Shown: positions 17,188 to 25,830, numbered from the stretch's first letter. The stretch: 64,000 bases of DNA from Promethearchaeia archaeon (GCA_029856125.1 JAHQWJ010000007.1:1-64000), one strand, 5' to 3'. Notes: generated by a model from the letters alone, not told the origin. A program made the numbers and translations.

Positions 17188-18348
17188 ATGAGTATACTAA
17201 ACTCTTTTATTAATTTTGAGCTTAAACTAAAACAATACAAATTGCAATTCGTTTTTCTTTTCCTATTTTGGTTTGCAGGTTTTGTTTTCTTTCTTTTTAC
17301 AGAGCCCGGCTCGAGTTTTGGCGAATTAGTCTTATATTCCTTAACTGTGCGTTCCCCCCTAAATGCAGGGGATGGTGCAAATTTTTATTCGCTAATTTGG
17401 CCAATTTTATTGGAAGTGATCGTCTTTGGTTTTATTATGGGGGAATTATTAGAAAAATATAATCCGCTCATTACAAGCAGAATCCTCGCAAAACATAAAC
17501 GCAACCATATAGTAATTATAGGGCACCATCATTTATCAGAGAGAATTATTGAATTTTGTATTGCTAATAAAGAACCGTTTTGTATTATTGAAGATAACGA
17601 AGAATTAGTAGAGGATTTAATCAACTCGGGTTATCCAGTGGTAATTGGGGACCCTACAGAGGCAGCCAACCTTGCGTTTGCCAGTATAAATCGAGCAAAA
17701 GAGGTCTTTATTGGTATTGATGATGCTAGGATTGCGATAATCTGTACAGAAAAGATTCGCAAAACTAACCAGGAATGCCCAATTTATGTACGCGCTTTTG
17801 AGGATCATGTGCAAGAATATCTTAAACAACCTCCATTAAACGCAATTCCTTTTTCCACCTCAAAATGGGCTATGGATGGTATTCGAGAGTGGATCAAAGG
17901 GAAAAAAGGTAAAGCAATCGTAATCGGACGAGATAGTTTGACTCATCGAATTGCTTATACTATTTCTTTACAACCCGATCGGGAAGTGTTCCTTTTTGAT
18001 GATGAGCACGACGGTATCGAGTTTAATGTAAATGATCAATTACATATTCAAAACGAGTTTGCCCGTTTTTTAAGTGATTTGAAAGCCCACTTAAAGTTAG
18101 AGGAAGTTACTCAAGCTTTTATTTGCTGGAAACAAGATTCGGAGTTTGATGAATCGCTTTATCTTACATCCAAGTTATCATTACGTTATCCTCATATAGA
18201 AATATTTGTAAGAATTTTTGACGAAGAACTCATCGATTTAGTTGAAAACTATAATGCAACAACTTTTTCAACTTCCTCCAATGCTTTCAAGATGCTTCAG
18301 AAACTAGTGAATTCTTCTTCTGTAATAGCTCCTAAACTCGAAGAGTGA
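17188..18348 (+). CDS. RCK/TrkA-N protein with two N-terminal membrane helices and a degenerate pore
   Basis: This 386-residue protein begins with a two-helix membrane module (about residues 18-36 and 72-92). The loop between them is where a K+ channel filter would sit, but TVGYG is replaced by YSLTVRSPLNAGDGAN. An RCK/TrkA-N domain follows (HIVIIGHHHLSERIIEF, about 108-225), then a second Rossmann-like half starting KAIVIGRDSLTHRIAY. RCK domains bind nucleotides or ions and gate potassium channels or transporters. Without a filter it may conduct a different ion or serve as a regulatory subunit. It is a single gene. Confidence 0.82.
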   Translation: MSILNSFINFELKLKQYKLQFVFLFLFWFAGFVFFLFTEPGSSFGELVLYSLTVRSPLNAGDGANFYSLIWPILLEVIVFGFIMGELLEKYNPLITSRILAKHKRNHIVIIGHHHLSERIIEFCIANKEPFCIIEDNEELVEDLINSGYPVVIGDPTEAANLAFASINRAKEVFIGIDDARIAIICTEKIRKTNQECPIYVRAFEDHVQEYLKQPPLNAIPFSTSKWAMDGIREWIKGKKGKAIVIGRDSLTHRIAYTISLQPDREVFLFDDEHDGIEFNVNDQLHIQNEFARFLSDLKAHLKLEEVTQAFICWKQDSEFDESLYLTSKLSLRYPHIEIFVRIFDEELIDLVENYNATTFSTSSNAFKMLQKLVNSSSVIAPKLEE

Positions 18349-18496
18349 CCTTCAAAATATTTGTAATCCTTTTTTTTTCGTTGAGTAATAAATCTTCGAT
18401 TTATCAAATATAGGAAAAAAATTGATAAATTTTACAAAATTTGAAAATGTATCAAATATTAGGTAAATAACCAAAAACGAGTTGAGGATACAAACT

Positions 18497-19333
18497 ATGA
18501 GTATGGAAGGAAAGATCTGCATGATAACCGGTGCGAACTCCGGCATTGGTAAGGCTACAGCTATTGGTTTAGCAAAAATGAACGCAACATTAGTTATGTT
18601 ATGTCGCAATAAAGAGCGTGGAGAAGAGGCTCAAAAAGAAATAATTGAACTTACTGGAAATAATAATATTGATTTGTTTATATGCGATTTGTCATCTCTG
18701 AAAGAAATTCGCAATTTTGTGCCTGAATTCAAGAACAAATATCAAAATCTCCATGTTTTGATAAATAACGCTGGAGTTATGTTATCAAAAAAAAATATCT
18801 CTGCAGATGGATTTGAAATGAATTTTGCCGTTAACCATCTTGCACCTTTTTTGCTGACTAATTTGTTGCTTGATGTATTGAAAAAGTCAGCACCAAGTCG
18901 CATCATCAATGTGGGTTCAGCAGCACATAGAATGGGTAAGATTGATTTTGAGGACTTACAAAGAGAAAACAAGAAAGGACGGCCTATGGGGTTGTACGGA
19001 AGTTCAAAATTAGCAATGACTCTCGTATCTTATGAGCTTAGCAGAAAATTAGAAGGTTCTAATGTATCCGTAAATGTTGTCCACCCTGGGCTTATTAATA
19101 CTAATTTAGGTCGAGATCGGTCATCAACTAGTAAAGGTTTCGCAAGTAAATTTTTTAAAAGTCCAGAAATTGGTGCTGAAACTTCAATTTTCTTAGCGTC
19201 CTCACCTGAAGTGGAGGGAATTACTGGAAAATATTTCACTAAAAAAAAAACAAAACCTTCTTCTAAAGAATCTTATAATGAAGAATATGCTAAACGATTG
19301 TGGGATATCAGCTTAGAGATGACTAACCTTTAA
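18497..19333 (+). CDS. Short-chain dehydrogenase/reductase (retinol-dehydrogenase-like)
   Basis: This enzyme of about 278 residues is a classical SDR. It has the nucleotide loop TGANSGIGKATAIG, the adenine-ring contact CRNKERGEEA whose arginine suggests NADP(H), NNAG, and a YGSSK active site with Tyr and Lys. The order matches the retinol dehydrogenase / WW-domain oxidoreductase subgroup. I place the start at ATG 18497, where GAGG lies nine bases upstream; an in-frame TTG at 18482 is less likely. The substrate is not determinable. It is a single gene. Confidence 0.92.
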   Translation: MSMEGKICMITGANSGIGKATAIGLAKMNATLVMLCRNKERGEEAQKEIIELTGNNNIDLFICDLSSLKEIRNFVPEFKNKYQNLHVLINNAGVMLSKKNISADGFEMNFAVNHLAPFLLTNLLLDVLKKSAPSRIINVGSAAHRMGKIDFEDLQRENKKGRPMGLYGSSKLAMTLVSYELSRKLEGSNVSVNVVHPGLINTNLGRDRSSTSKGFASKFFKSPEIGAETSIFLASSPEVEGITGKYFTKKKTKPSSKESYNEEYAKRLWDISLEMTNL

Positions 19334-19381
19334 AAAACAAAACCAAAAAATTCTCTATTTTAAAAATTTTTTTATATAGTT

Positions 19382-19618
19382 TTATTCTTCCCTCTCTTTT
19401 TTTTCAGCTAAAGCGAAACTGAGCACCCCTCCAACTACCATGAACACTAAATCAATGAATGCCGCGCTGCTGCTTAAATAAAAAGTATATACCCAATCCC
19501 ACTCGTCAATGTAAGAAAATATAGGAATAAATGTACCAATTATCCCTATTATTCCCGCAAGTAATAGAAATGTGTATCCCTCAAAATGGTCTCTAAAAAC
19601 TAAAACCGCCCCATACAT
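19382..19618 (-). CDS. Small membrane protein, possible operon partner of the thioesterase
   Basis: I do not recognise this 78-residue protein. It has two clear membrane helices (about residues 15-35 and 47-70) and a charged C-terminal tail (AEKKEREE). It starts 11 bases after the thioesterase stop on the same strand, so the two are probably co-transcribed. Its size is near the lower limit for confident calling, but the hydrophobic pattern and tight spacing support it. Confidence 0.6.
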   Translation of the reverse strand: MYGAVLVFRDHFEGYTFLLLAGIIGIIGTFIPIFSYIDEWDWVYTFYLSSSAAFIDLVFMVVGGVLSFALAEKKEREE

Positions 19619-19629
19619 ACCAAGAGCGC

Positions 19630-20055
19630 TTATTGGCGATTTTCTTCAATTTTTTCTTTAATTTTGAATATCGAATAAGTTCCTATAGCTTTTGCTACAA
19701 TTTGACCTTCGTTCAGTATATCTGAATCCAAAGTTACAATTTTTTTACCTCGATGTATTATTTTCGTGCTACACGTGAGCACACCAGTCCTAGTAGCCTT
19801 AAAGTAATTAATTTTGATTTCAATTGTTGCACAAATTTCGTTTTTACCCAAAATAGTATAAGTTGCCGCCCCCATCCCTGTATCTGCCATCGAGTATAAC
19901 ACACCTCCATGCACCACCTTGTGAGGATTTAATAGTTTGTCAACAACTTCTAAAGTGCATTGAGAATAACCTTTTTCGAGTTTAGTAAATTCTAATCCAA
20001 TTAATTCGGCAAAAGGATGGAACCCTTTATGATTCGGATGATCTATTTTAGGCAT
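19630..20055 (-). CDS. PaaI-type hotdog-fold thioesterase
   Basis: This 141-residue protein is a hotdog thioesterase of the PaaI/YdiI group. The motif VVHGGVLYSMADTGMGAA contains the HGG turn and the acidic residue on the central hot-dog helix that activates water. The neighbouring strands (ATIEIKINYFKATRTGVL) are also typical. It hydrolyses acyl- or aryl-CoA; the substrate is unknown. It is the first gene of a likely two-gene operon with a small membrane protein, and is divergent from the PPOX-MarR operon. Confidence 0.92.
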   Translation of the reverse strand: MPKIDHPNHKGFHPFAELIGLEFTKLEKGYSQCTLEVVDKLLNPHKVVHGGVLYSMADTGMGAATYTILGKNEICATIEIKINYFKATRTGVLTCSTKIIHRGKKIVTLDSDILNEGQIVAKAIGTYSIFKIKEKIEENRQ

Positions 20056-20110
20056 ATTAAAGATTAGTAGGTGGCGATGTAAAATAAGATTTTTATATTT
20101 GAAAAACGAT

Positions 20111-20163
20111 AATATTTAAATAATACGATATAGGATAGTACTATATAGGACAATAATACGATA
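20111..20163 (+). promoter_or_regulatory. Promoter and operator-like repeats of the PPOX-MarR operon
   Basis: AATAATACGATA occurs at 20119-20130 and 20152-20163, exactly 33 bases apart, or about three helical turns. Between the copies lie the perfect palindrome ATAGTACTAT (20135-20144) and a repeated TATAGGA. A TATA-like ATATTTAAA (20112-20120) begins the block, so the repeats cover the expected start of transcription. Binding by the MarR protein of this operon is inferred. Confidence 0.55.
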
Positions 20164-20174
20164 AAATTTAGAGA

Positions 20175-20654
20175 ATGAGAATAATGGGACTTGAAGAGGT
20201 GGAAAAGGTTAAAAAATCGGCATTAAAGCTAATATCAGAATCCAAAGCGGCTTACCTTACAACAATTGATTCGGATGGCTTTCCAATAACTAGAGCAATG
20301 TTTAATCTTAGAAATATAGAACAGTTTCCAGAATTTTCAGAATTTTTTCAAAAGCAAGAAGATATCTTTACAATCTATATCTCTACCAATACGTCATCCA
20401 CTAAAGTTGAACACCTAAAAAATAATCCTTTATTGTGCGTTTATTTTTGTGACGCAGACGATTTCCAAGGATTTATGCTAGGAGGTTCTGTTGAATTCAT
20501 CGATGACATTAACTTGAAACAAAAAATTTGGTTAGATTGGTGGACGAAATACTATCCAAAAGGAGTTAAAGATCCAGATTATACATTACTGCGATTGAAT
20601 CCTAAAACTGCGAGATATTATTACAAATTAAAACGGGTAAATTTCGAGTTATGA
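20175..20654 (+). CDS. PPOX-family (general stress protein 26-like) flavin-binding protein
   Basis: This 159-residue split-barrel protein fits the pyridoxamine-phosphate-oxidase-like family of the general stress protein 26 type: SKAAYLTTIDSDGFPITRAM (first two strands), IYISTNTSSTKVEHLKNNP (strand, helix and turn) and LLCVYFCDADDFQGFMLGG. Such proteins bind FMN, FAD or F420 and often reduce small molecules. It overlaps the MarR gene by four bases (ATGA), so the two are translated together. Start ATG 20175 is used; ATG 20184 is possible. Confidence 0.88.
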   Translation: MRIMGLEEVEKVKKSALKLISESKAAYLTTIDSDGFPITRAMFNLRNIEQFPEFSEFFQKQEDIFTIYISTNTSSTKVEHLKNNPLLCVYFCDADDFQGFMLGGSVEFIDDINLKQKIWLDWWTKYYPKGVKDPDYTLLRLNPKTARYYYKLKRVNFEL

Positions 20655-21100
20655 GTGAGAAGATGAAGGAACAACGCGAAGGAGGGTTTCTCATAGCAAA
20701 AATACACCAAATCACTGATAGAATATTCAAACAGATGTTGAAGGAATATGGAATTAAAGCGTTAAACCCTGGACAAGGAAGGATATTATTTGCACTTTGG
20801 CAGAATGATGAGATTCCAATTCATGAGTTATCAAAAAAAACTCAACTAACCAAGTCTTCGTTAACAACTATGCTCGATAGACTCGAAAACGGAGGTTTTC
20901 TAAAGCGAGAGCGTGACAAGAATGATAAACGAATAATTAACATCAAACTTTCTGAAATGAGCAAGAATTTGCAGAATAAATACGTTGAAGTGTCAAAAAA
21001 AATGACAGAGGTGTTCTACGGACCGCTTACCGAGGAAGAAATCGATCAATTCGAAGATTATTTAAGACACATATTAGACAACCTTGTAAATTCTATCTAA
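20651..21100 (+). CDS. MarR-family transcriptional regulator
   Basis: This 149-residue dimeric winged-helix regulator has the typical core: IPIHELSKKTQLTKSSLT (recognition helix region), then TMLDRLENGGFLKRERD leading into the wing with NDKRIINIKLS. The gene begins inside the stop codon of the PPOX gene. MarR proteins often sense aromatic or oxidising compounds and repress their own operon; the palindrome and direct repeats in front of the operon fit this. A T-run follows the stop. Confidence 0.92.
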   Translation: MSEKMKEQREGGFLIAKIHQITDRIFKQMLKEYGIKALNPGQGRILFALWQNDEIPIHELSKKTQLTKSSLTTMLDRLENGGFLKRERDKNDKRIINIKLSEMSKNLQNKYVEVSKKMTEVFYGPLTEEEIDQFEDYLRHILDNLVNSI

Positions 21101-21102
21101 TC

Positions 21103-21112
21103 TTTTTTTTTA
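21103..21112 (+). terminator. Oligo-T terminator after the MarR gene
   Basis: Ten consecutive T residues start three bases after the MarR stop, without a preceding GC-rich stem. This is typical of archaeal termination. Confidence 0.5.
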
Positions 21113-21288
21113 AGTTATAAATTATTAAAAAACTAGCTTTAATCTTATCATAATCACCTTAGAGTATGATTCCCAATTATGGAAACTGTAATTTTCAAAA
21201 GTTTTTCTGAAGTGATAATATTTAATAATGGAAGTTATCTTATTGTTGAATATACTGAGGAAATAATGTTCTTTGAAAATTCAATGAA

Positions 21289-22293
21289 ATGACGAAAGAA
21301 AACGAAAAAAGAACACTTATGGAAACTATTTCTATAAAACACATTGTAAATCTTTCTATTGTAGATATGGTAATGCTCCAATTATTATTAAAACACGAAA
21401 AACCCATCGTAAGACATATTTTATATAACGAAATATCTCAATTTTTAACCAGGGAAAAAAAAAAAGTAGTTCAATCAATTAAGTTTGACAAAGATGCCCC
21501 TGGAGCTAGAGAATTTAAAGATCTTCTCGAATCTGACAAGAAATTATCTAGCTCAAGTTTTTATAATAGTTTGAAAAATCTAGAAAATAAAGGACTCGTT
21601 AAGTCCAATAAAGACGAAAAGGATAAGATTGTCTCTGTTGAAGCAACACAATATACGGAAATTCTAATTAATACAATATCTAAGCATGTTATAAGGTTTG
21701 GATTAATTGAAGCTGAACAAAACAAAAATTTTCCAGATATCCTAAAAGATGTAATAGAGAAAAACTTATTAAATCAGAATGAGGTTAAAAAGTTTGATAC
21801 CTTGCTTTACATTTCGTTCATTGATTTCATTAATATAAAATGTATGAAAATTCTTTCTAAAATCTCCGAAAACTTATTTCTTTTATCAAATAAAGAAGTG
21901 TTAGAAGGCATTTCTAAAATGGGTTTGGAAAACATTCAAAAATCTTCCATTTTCAATAAAACAATCAGAGAATCGGATAATTTCTTCGATGCTGTTATAA
22001 TACCATATCAGATTGAAAATTCAGATATATTTAATATAACTAAAGGAACTATTCTTAAAGAGGCGTTTAGAATCGCAAAAGAGAAGGGAGTTGTTATAAT
22101 TCACGGATATACAGAGTTACCTGCCGTTGATCACGGTTTACTTAATATTTTCATTAATTGGGTAAAAAATTTTTACTCGGATTTAAAGACTTGTTCCGAA
22201 GAAGAATTTAATGAAGAACTCCTTAAAGCGGGTGCTAGAGACGTAGAAGTATTTGTATATAGAGGGCATTTATTCGGAATCGGTAGGAAATAA
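21289..22293 (+). CDS. Winged-helix regulator with methyltransferase-like C-terminal domain
   Basis: This 334-residue protein has an N-terminal winged-helix pattern (about residues 20-125). SSSSFYNSLKNLENKGLVKS is the PadR/MarR-like recognition helix and turn. The C-terminal ~150 residues follow the later part of a class I methyltransferase fold: ILKEAFRIAKEKGVVIIHGY, then a helix and LLKAGARDVEVFVYRG. A clear SAM-binding GxGxG loop is missing, so it may be a sensor rather than an enzyme. It is a single gene with an AT-rich promoter. Confidence 0.68.
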   Translation: MTKENEKRTLMETISIKHIVNLSIVDMVMLQLLLKHEKPIVRHILYNEISQFLTREKKKVVQSIKFDKDAPGAREFKDLLESDKKLSSSSFYNSLKNLENKGLVKSNKDEKDKIVSVEATQYTEILINTISKHVIRFGLIEAEQNKNFPDILKDVIEKNLLNQNEVKKFDTLLYISFIDFINIKCMKILSKISENLFLLSNKEVLEGISKMGLENIQKSSIFNKTIRESDNFFDAVIIPYQIENSDIFNITKGTILKEAFRIAKEKGVVIIHGYTELPAVDHGLLNIFINWVKNFYSDLKTCSEEEFNEELLKAGARDVEVFVYRGHLFGIGRK

Positions 22294-22432
22294 GTTCGCT
22301 TATCTAATCTTTAAGAAATTTTACAATAAATATTGCTGTGAATATTAATTCTGTAAGATTTATAAAGTCCAAAATACGAGTTACCATTACCATTTTAGCC
22401 CTATTTTACTTAAGTTTATATTATACCTGAAT

Positions 22433-22515
22433 TTCCAAATTTGGAATTAATAATTCAAATTTTGCAATTAATATATTCCAGAAAAAATATAAACGTATAT
22501 ATATTTGGAATATAT
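22433..22515 (+). promoter_or_regulatory. TTCCA/TGGAA palindromes upstream of a membrane-protein gene
   Basis: A perfect 14-base palindrome TTCCAAATTTGGAA lies at 22433-22446. ATATATTCCA (22471-22480) and TGGAATATAT (22506-22515) form a perfect ten-base inverted repeat. All use the same TTCCA half-site, and they lie 65 to 150 bases before the next start codon. They could be operator sites, or stem-forming elements, for the gene at 22580. No binding protein is identified. Confidence 0.45.
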
Positions 22516-22579
22516 AATAGATTTATAAAATATAAATATTTTAACAAAAACTAAACTAAAATATAATTGGTAGAATAAA

Positions 22580-23437
22580 ATGACTGAAGAAACAAAAATT
22601 AAGTCAAGAAAGGGTGGATCGATGGGAGTAGTCTCTATCATTTTGGGTGCAGCAGGAGTATTTCTTTCCTATTTATTTATCTTTCTCCATTTAGATAATA
22701 TTGTATCTGCCGAAACCGCCGCCGCCACAGAGTGTAGACTTGTATCTCCCTTTTTCATACCGCTTTTTGCGGTTTTCGGTATTCTGGCAGGAATGATATG
22801 GTTAGTAGCGGGTGTGGGCTTTTTCGGGAAAAAGGAGTGGGCTTATAGCGTCGCTGTAATCGCCGTAGTTATAACCCTTTTTGCCAGCTTTTGGCCAAAT
22901 ATTCCTGCTATGGAAAGTAAAGCAGCGGTACCAGGTCCTTGGTTTCTGATTTTTTTCCCTAATTTATTAGTATATTTCATTCTAGTAATGAGAATAGGGC
23001 ATGAAAGGGGGAAGAAAGCATGGTTTGGTTTGGCCCTTGGCATGGCATTCATTCTGAATTTCATAAACGGAATTGCGGCAACTACCAGAATGTCAAATAG
23101 ATTACCAGAAATTAATCCCTTGATTGATAATTATGCTCCGGCTAGTATTTATATGCTCACTCTGCCAACGAACATGATTGCTTCCATCCTTTTTGGAATT
23201 GCAACAATAGGGATTTTCCTTGCAAGAGATAAAGAAAAAGTGCGAATTGCTGGATTGGCTGGTGCAGTCTTGGCAATTTCGGTCGGTTTTCCATTAGCCT
23301 TCTATTCCATGTTTATTGAAGGTGCGGGCTTCAGTTTCTCCATGTTCATCCTGGGTCCAGTTGTTAGCCTTTTGGTAGGGATCCTCATCCTGTCTTCCAA
23401 AATGTGGGGAAAAATAGTCGTATCTCGAAAGGGATAA
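22580..23437 (+). CDS. Polytopic membrane protein of unknown function
   Basis: I do not recognise this 285-residue protein. It has about eight hydrophobic helices after a short charged N-terminus (MTEETKIKSRKGG). Extracytoplasmic loops carry NIVSAETAAATECRL and MESKAAVPGPW. Its codon use looks slightly richer in G and C than its neighbours, but it is not clearly foreign. The upstream region holds repeated TTCCA palindromes, suggesting regulated expression. The T-rich stretch just after the stop (23461-23476) may end transcription. Confidence 0.75.
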   Translation: MTEETKIKSRKGGSMGVVSIILGAAGVFLSYLFIFLHLDNIVSAETAAATECRLVSPFFIPLFAVFGILAGMIWLVAGVGFFGKKEWAYSVAVIAVVITLFASFWPNIPAMESKAAVPGPWFLIFFPNLLVYFILVMRIGHERGKKAWFGLALGMAFILNFINGIAATTRMSNRLPEINPLIDNYAPASIYMLTLPTNMIASILFGIATIGIFLARDKEKVRIAGLAGAVLAISVGFPLAFYSMFIEGAGFSFSMFILGPVVSLLVGILILSSKMWGKIVVSRKG

Positions 23438-23531
23438 GCTCTACAAAAAATATTTATCTCTTTTTTTTTTCTTTTTAGATATTAATGAATAAAAATAGCT
23501 TTGGATGTGAAAAAAATTGGAACGGAAAAAA

Positions 23532-23714
23532 ATGTATGGTATAATTCTATTTGTAGTAGGATTAGTATTTATTATTGTAAATGTACTTGTAGTTTATCCA
23601 TTTATTAGTTGCTCTTATGCTCCTCTTACATTTTGGCTTCTCGCAATTGTAGGTGTTTCAGGTGGAATATTATTATTTTTTGATATAAAATTATTCCATT
23701 TCGAAGAGGATTAA
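23532..23714 (+). CDS. Small two-helix membrane protein
   Basis: This product of about 60 residues consists of two membrane helices (MYGIILFVVGLVFIIVNVLV, then TFWLLAIVGVSGGILLFF) and a short acidic tail. Start ATG 23532 puts the first helix at the N-terminus; an in-frame TTG at 23517 would add MERKK, which would provide a positive flank. No function is suggested. A strong T-run follows. Confidence 0.55.
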   Translation: MYGIILFVVGLVFIIVNVLVVYPFISCSYAPLTFWLLAIVGVSGGILLFFDIKLFHFEED

Positions 23715-23741
23715 GAAAAAGCATTTTAACAAAATTGAGTC

Positions 23742-23755
23742 TTTTTTTTTTTTTT
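23742..23755 (+). terminator. Oligo-T terminator
   Basis: Fourteen T residues, followed by C and five more T, lie between the small membrane-protein gene and the 3' end of a decayed gene on the other strand. This is one of the strongest U-tract signals in the window. Confidence 0.55.
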
Positions 23756-23785
23756 CTTTTTCGAAAATATTTGAATTACATTACT

Positions 23786-24318
23786 TTACTTTAATTTTTG
23801 CTGGATAATCTTCCATACTTCCTCTACTTCTAATTGCTTATAGGGCTTTTTCTGGAATTGAGACTTACACAGCTCGTATATTTTGCTATTATAAGGAGTA
23901 GATATTCCTAAGGATTGAGCAAGGTTGACGATATATCCACTTAAATATTCAAGTTCAGATTGGGTTTTTTGTCTAATAATAATGTCTTGTTACATACTGT
24001 TTGGACTAGAAGCATTTAACCGATTTAAAATCATTGTACCCGATGTTTCTTCCGAACCTTGAGCATTTTTCAATACGTTCCAGGGTACCAAACCGGGGAT
24101 TCTATGCTCTTTAAAATTAGCTGCTTCTAATATAATAATCCCCTCAACTAGCGTTTCATTGTATATTTTGCCTAATTTTGAAATTGATGCTTTATCTAGA
24201 TTGTCGTGCTTAATTAGAGTCAGTAATGGGTTGGATAAATTGAAAATCAATTTAGTGTGTATGGCATCTTGAATATTTTGGGATATTCTAAATTTAAATT
24301 TTAAAGTAGTAAATTTTT
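23786..24318 (-). pseudogene. Decayed ketopantoate reductase (PanE/ApbA-like) C-terminal remnant
   Basis: In one continuous frame this stretch encodes the C-terminal domain of a ketopantoate reductase-like protein. It runs from DAIHTKLIFNLSNPLLTLI (the helix that normally carries the substrate-binding lysine and asparagines) to SELEYLSGYIVNLAQSLGI, STPYNSKIYELCK and the last helix ending at 23786. A single in-frame TAA at 23990-23992 interrupts PNSM and QDIIIRQ, where relatives normally read through (a TTA leucine codon would need only one base change). The N-terminal NADP-binding Rossmann half is absent, because an upstream stop lies near 24320. It is therefore a broken, truncated gene and probably not functional. 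Confidence 0.7.
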
Positions 24319-24446
24319 AACTCATGTATCTTTAAGTGAATACAAGGAAGTTTAATACTTGCCTTTGGTTTTGGTATAAGAATTGTGTAATAGGCTTTTT
24401 AAAAATCAGCTGTTTTAATTTAATACTTTAGTGGAGAATTTAAGTT

Positions 24447-24998
24447 ATGGAAAAGCTTAATTTAGCCTTCAAAATGTGTATATTTGGAGATTCAGGTGTT
24501 GGTAAGTCATCGTTAATTAATCGATATATTACAGCTAAATTTGATCATGACCTCAAGTCTACTTTAGGAGCAGCAATTTTGATGAAATTCATAGAAACGG
24601 AAACTATGAGAATTGCACTCCAAATTTGGGATTTTGCCGGAGAAGATAAATTTAGTTCTCTTTTACCTAGTTATGCTAAAGGATCGTCTGCAGCAATTTT
24701 TATGTGCGATATTTCTAAGCGTGATAGCATTACGAATATAGATAAATGGCTACTAAAATTTAACGAGGGATCGAATATCAGGAACCCAAAATTTCCTGTA
24801 ATAGTTGTTGGCGGAAAGTTAGACTTAGAAGAGCACAGATCTTTGAATAAAGAGGATATAGAAACTTCTCTTACCGTAATGGAAGAATTCGATTACCTCG
24901 AATGCTCTGCAAAAACCGGAGAAAATGTGGATTTATTATTTCAAACTATAGTCGATAAGATGTTGATTTCTGGAAATATTCCGTCACCTACGAGATAG
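24447..24998 (+). CDS. Rab/Ras-like small GTPase
   Basis: This 183-residue protein is a single-domain small GTPase. The P-loop GDSGVGKSS (14-22) is intact. Switch I includes KSTLGAA with threonine 39, and switch II reads WDFAGEDKF (61-69), where the usual catalytic glutamine is glutamate. The guanine-specificity motif NKxD is replaced by GKLD (123-126), keeping Lys and Asp. The base-contact SAK is present in CSAKTG. There is no C-terminal cysteine or basic tail, so membrane attachment would need a partner. Rab-like proteins of this kind are expanded in Asgard archaea. It is a single gene. Confidence 0.93.
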   Translation: MEKLNLAFKMCIFGDSGVGKSSLINRYITAKFDHDLKSTLGAAILMKFIETETMRIALQIWDFAGEDKFSSLLPSYAKGSSAAIFMCDISKRDSITNIDKWLLKFNEGSNIRNPKFPVIVVGGKLDLEEHRSLNKEDIETSLTVMEEFDYLECSAKTGENVDLLFQTIVDKMLISGNIPSPTR

Positions 24999-25067
24999 AA
25001 TATAATCTCAATTTTCATTTTAGACTTAAATTAACTTTTTTAGTAGTGAATCTTTTAATTTTATAAG

Positions 25068-25796
25068 ATGGAAGGGGTAAACATTTGGGAAAATGCCGAA
25101 TGGACCGTACAAACGCGCAATATTATTAAGGCTCTCAAGGAATTCCCAGAGAACTCTAAAATAATTTTACTTCTGCGACATTCGCACAGAAATAATCCTA
25201 CAGCGTCTGAAAAGATGTATGAGTTAAAATTAACCCCTCAAGGTCATCAAATCGCTACGATTTTTGGTCAAAAGTTACCTATATCAAGATCAATTAGATT
25301 GTTTCATAGTGTCGTCGAACGCTGTCAAGAAACAGCAGAAGACATTTTGACGGGATTTGAAAGTGTTGGGGGGGCGGGAACCTTAAATGGAACACTTACT
25401 CCTTTATTCCATGCGGGAACCGCTCCAAAATTCTTTTTAAATGTCTTCAAAAATGAAAACCCTCTTGAATTTATGTATCGTTGGGCAGTTGGTTTCTATT
25501 CTCCTGATAAAATAACCCCATTTCAATCGTACTGTCAAAATGCGGCTAGTGTTATCTGGAATGGAATCAAAGATGCCCAAGAAGGTGGTGTAGATATCCA
25601 TGTCACGCACGATATCTTTCTAATCGCGTTAAAATACGGGTGGTTTGGGTTACCTCCTGACCAAGATTGGGTTCCTTTCTTGGGTGGTGTTGTTTTTGTT
25701 TTAACCGAAAAGGAAATAACCCTATTTGATAGAGATCGATTTCACTCTATCCCTAATCCTTATTGGTGGAAAAATAAAAATTCGCCAGGAGTATAA
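25068..25796 (+). CDS. Histidine phosphatase superfamily protein
   Basis: This 242-residue soluble protein has the phosphohistidine motif as LLRHSHRNN near residue 40 (the usual RHG becomes RHSHR). SVVERCQETAEDIL is the arginine-containing second phosphate-binding block, and DIHVTHDIFLIAL is the late histidine block. All four core phosphate-binding residues appear to be present. The family includes phosphoglycerate mutases and broad phosphatases; the substrate is unknown. The gene follows the Rab-like gene by 69 bases on the same strand, so they may share a transcript. Confidence 0.85.
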   Translation: MEGVNIWENAEWTVQTRNIIKALKEFPENSKIILLLRHSHRNNPTASEKMYELKLTPQGHQIATIFGQKLPISRSIRLFHSVVERCQETAEDILTGFESVGGAGTLNGTLTPLFHAGTAPKFFLNVFKNENPLEFMYRWAVGFYSPDKITPFQSYCQNAASVIWNGIKDAQEGGVDIHVTHDIFLIALKYGWFGLPPDQDWVPFLGGVVFVLTEKEITLFDRDRFHSIPNPYWWKNKNSPGV

Positions 25797-25830
25797 AGGC
25801 ATATTCTTCAGTGGGAAGGAAAAAAAGGGT

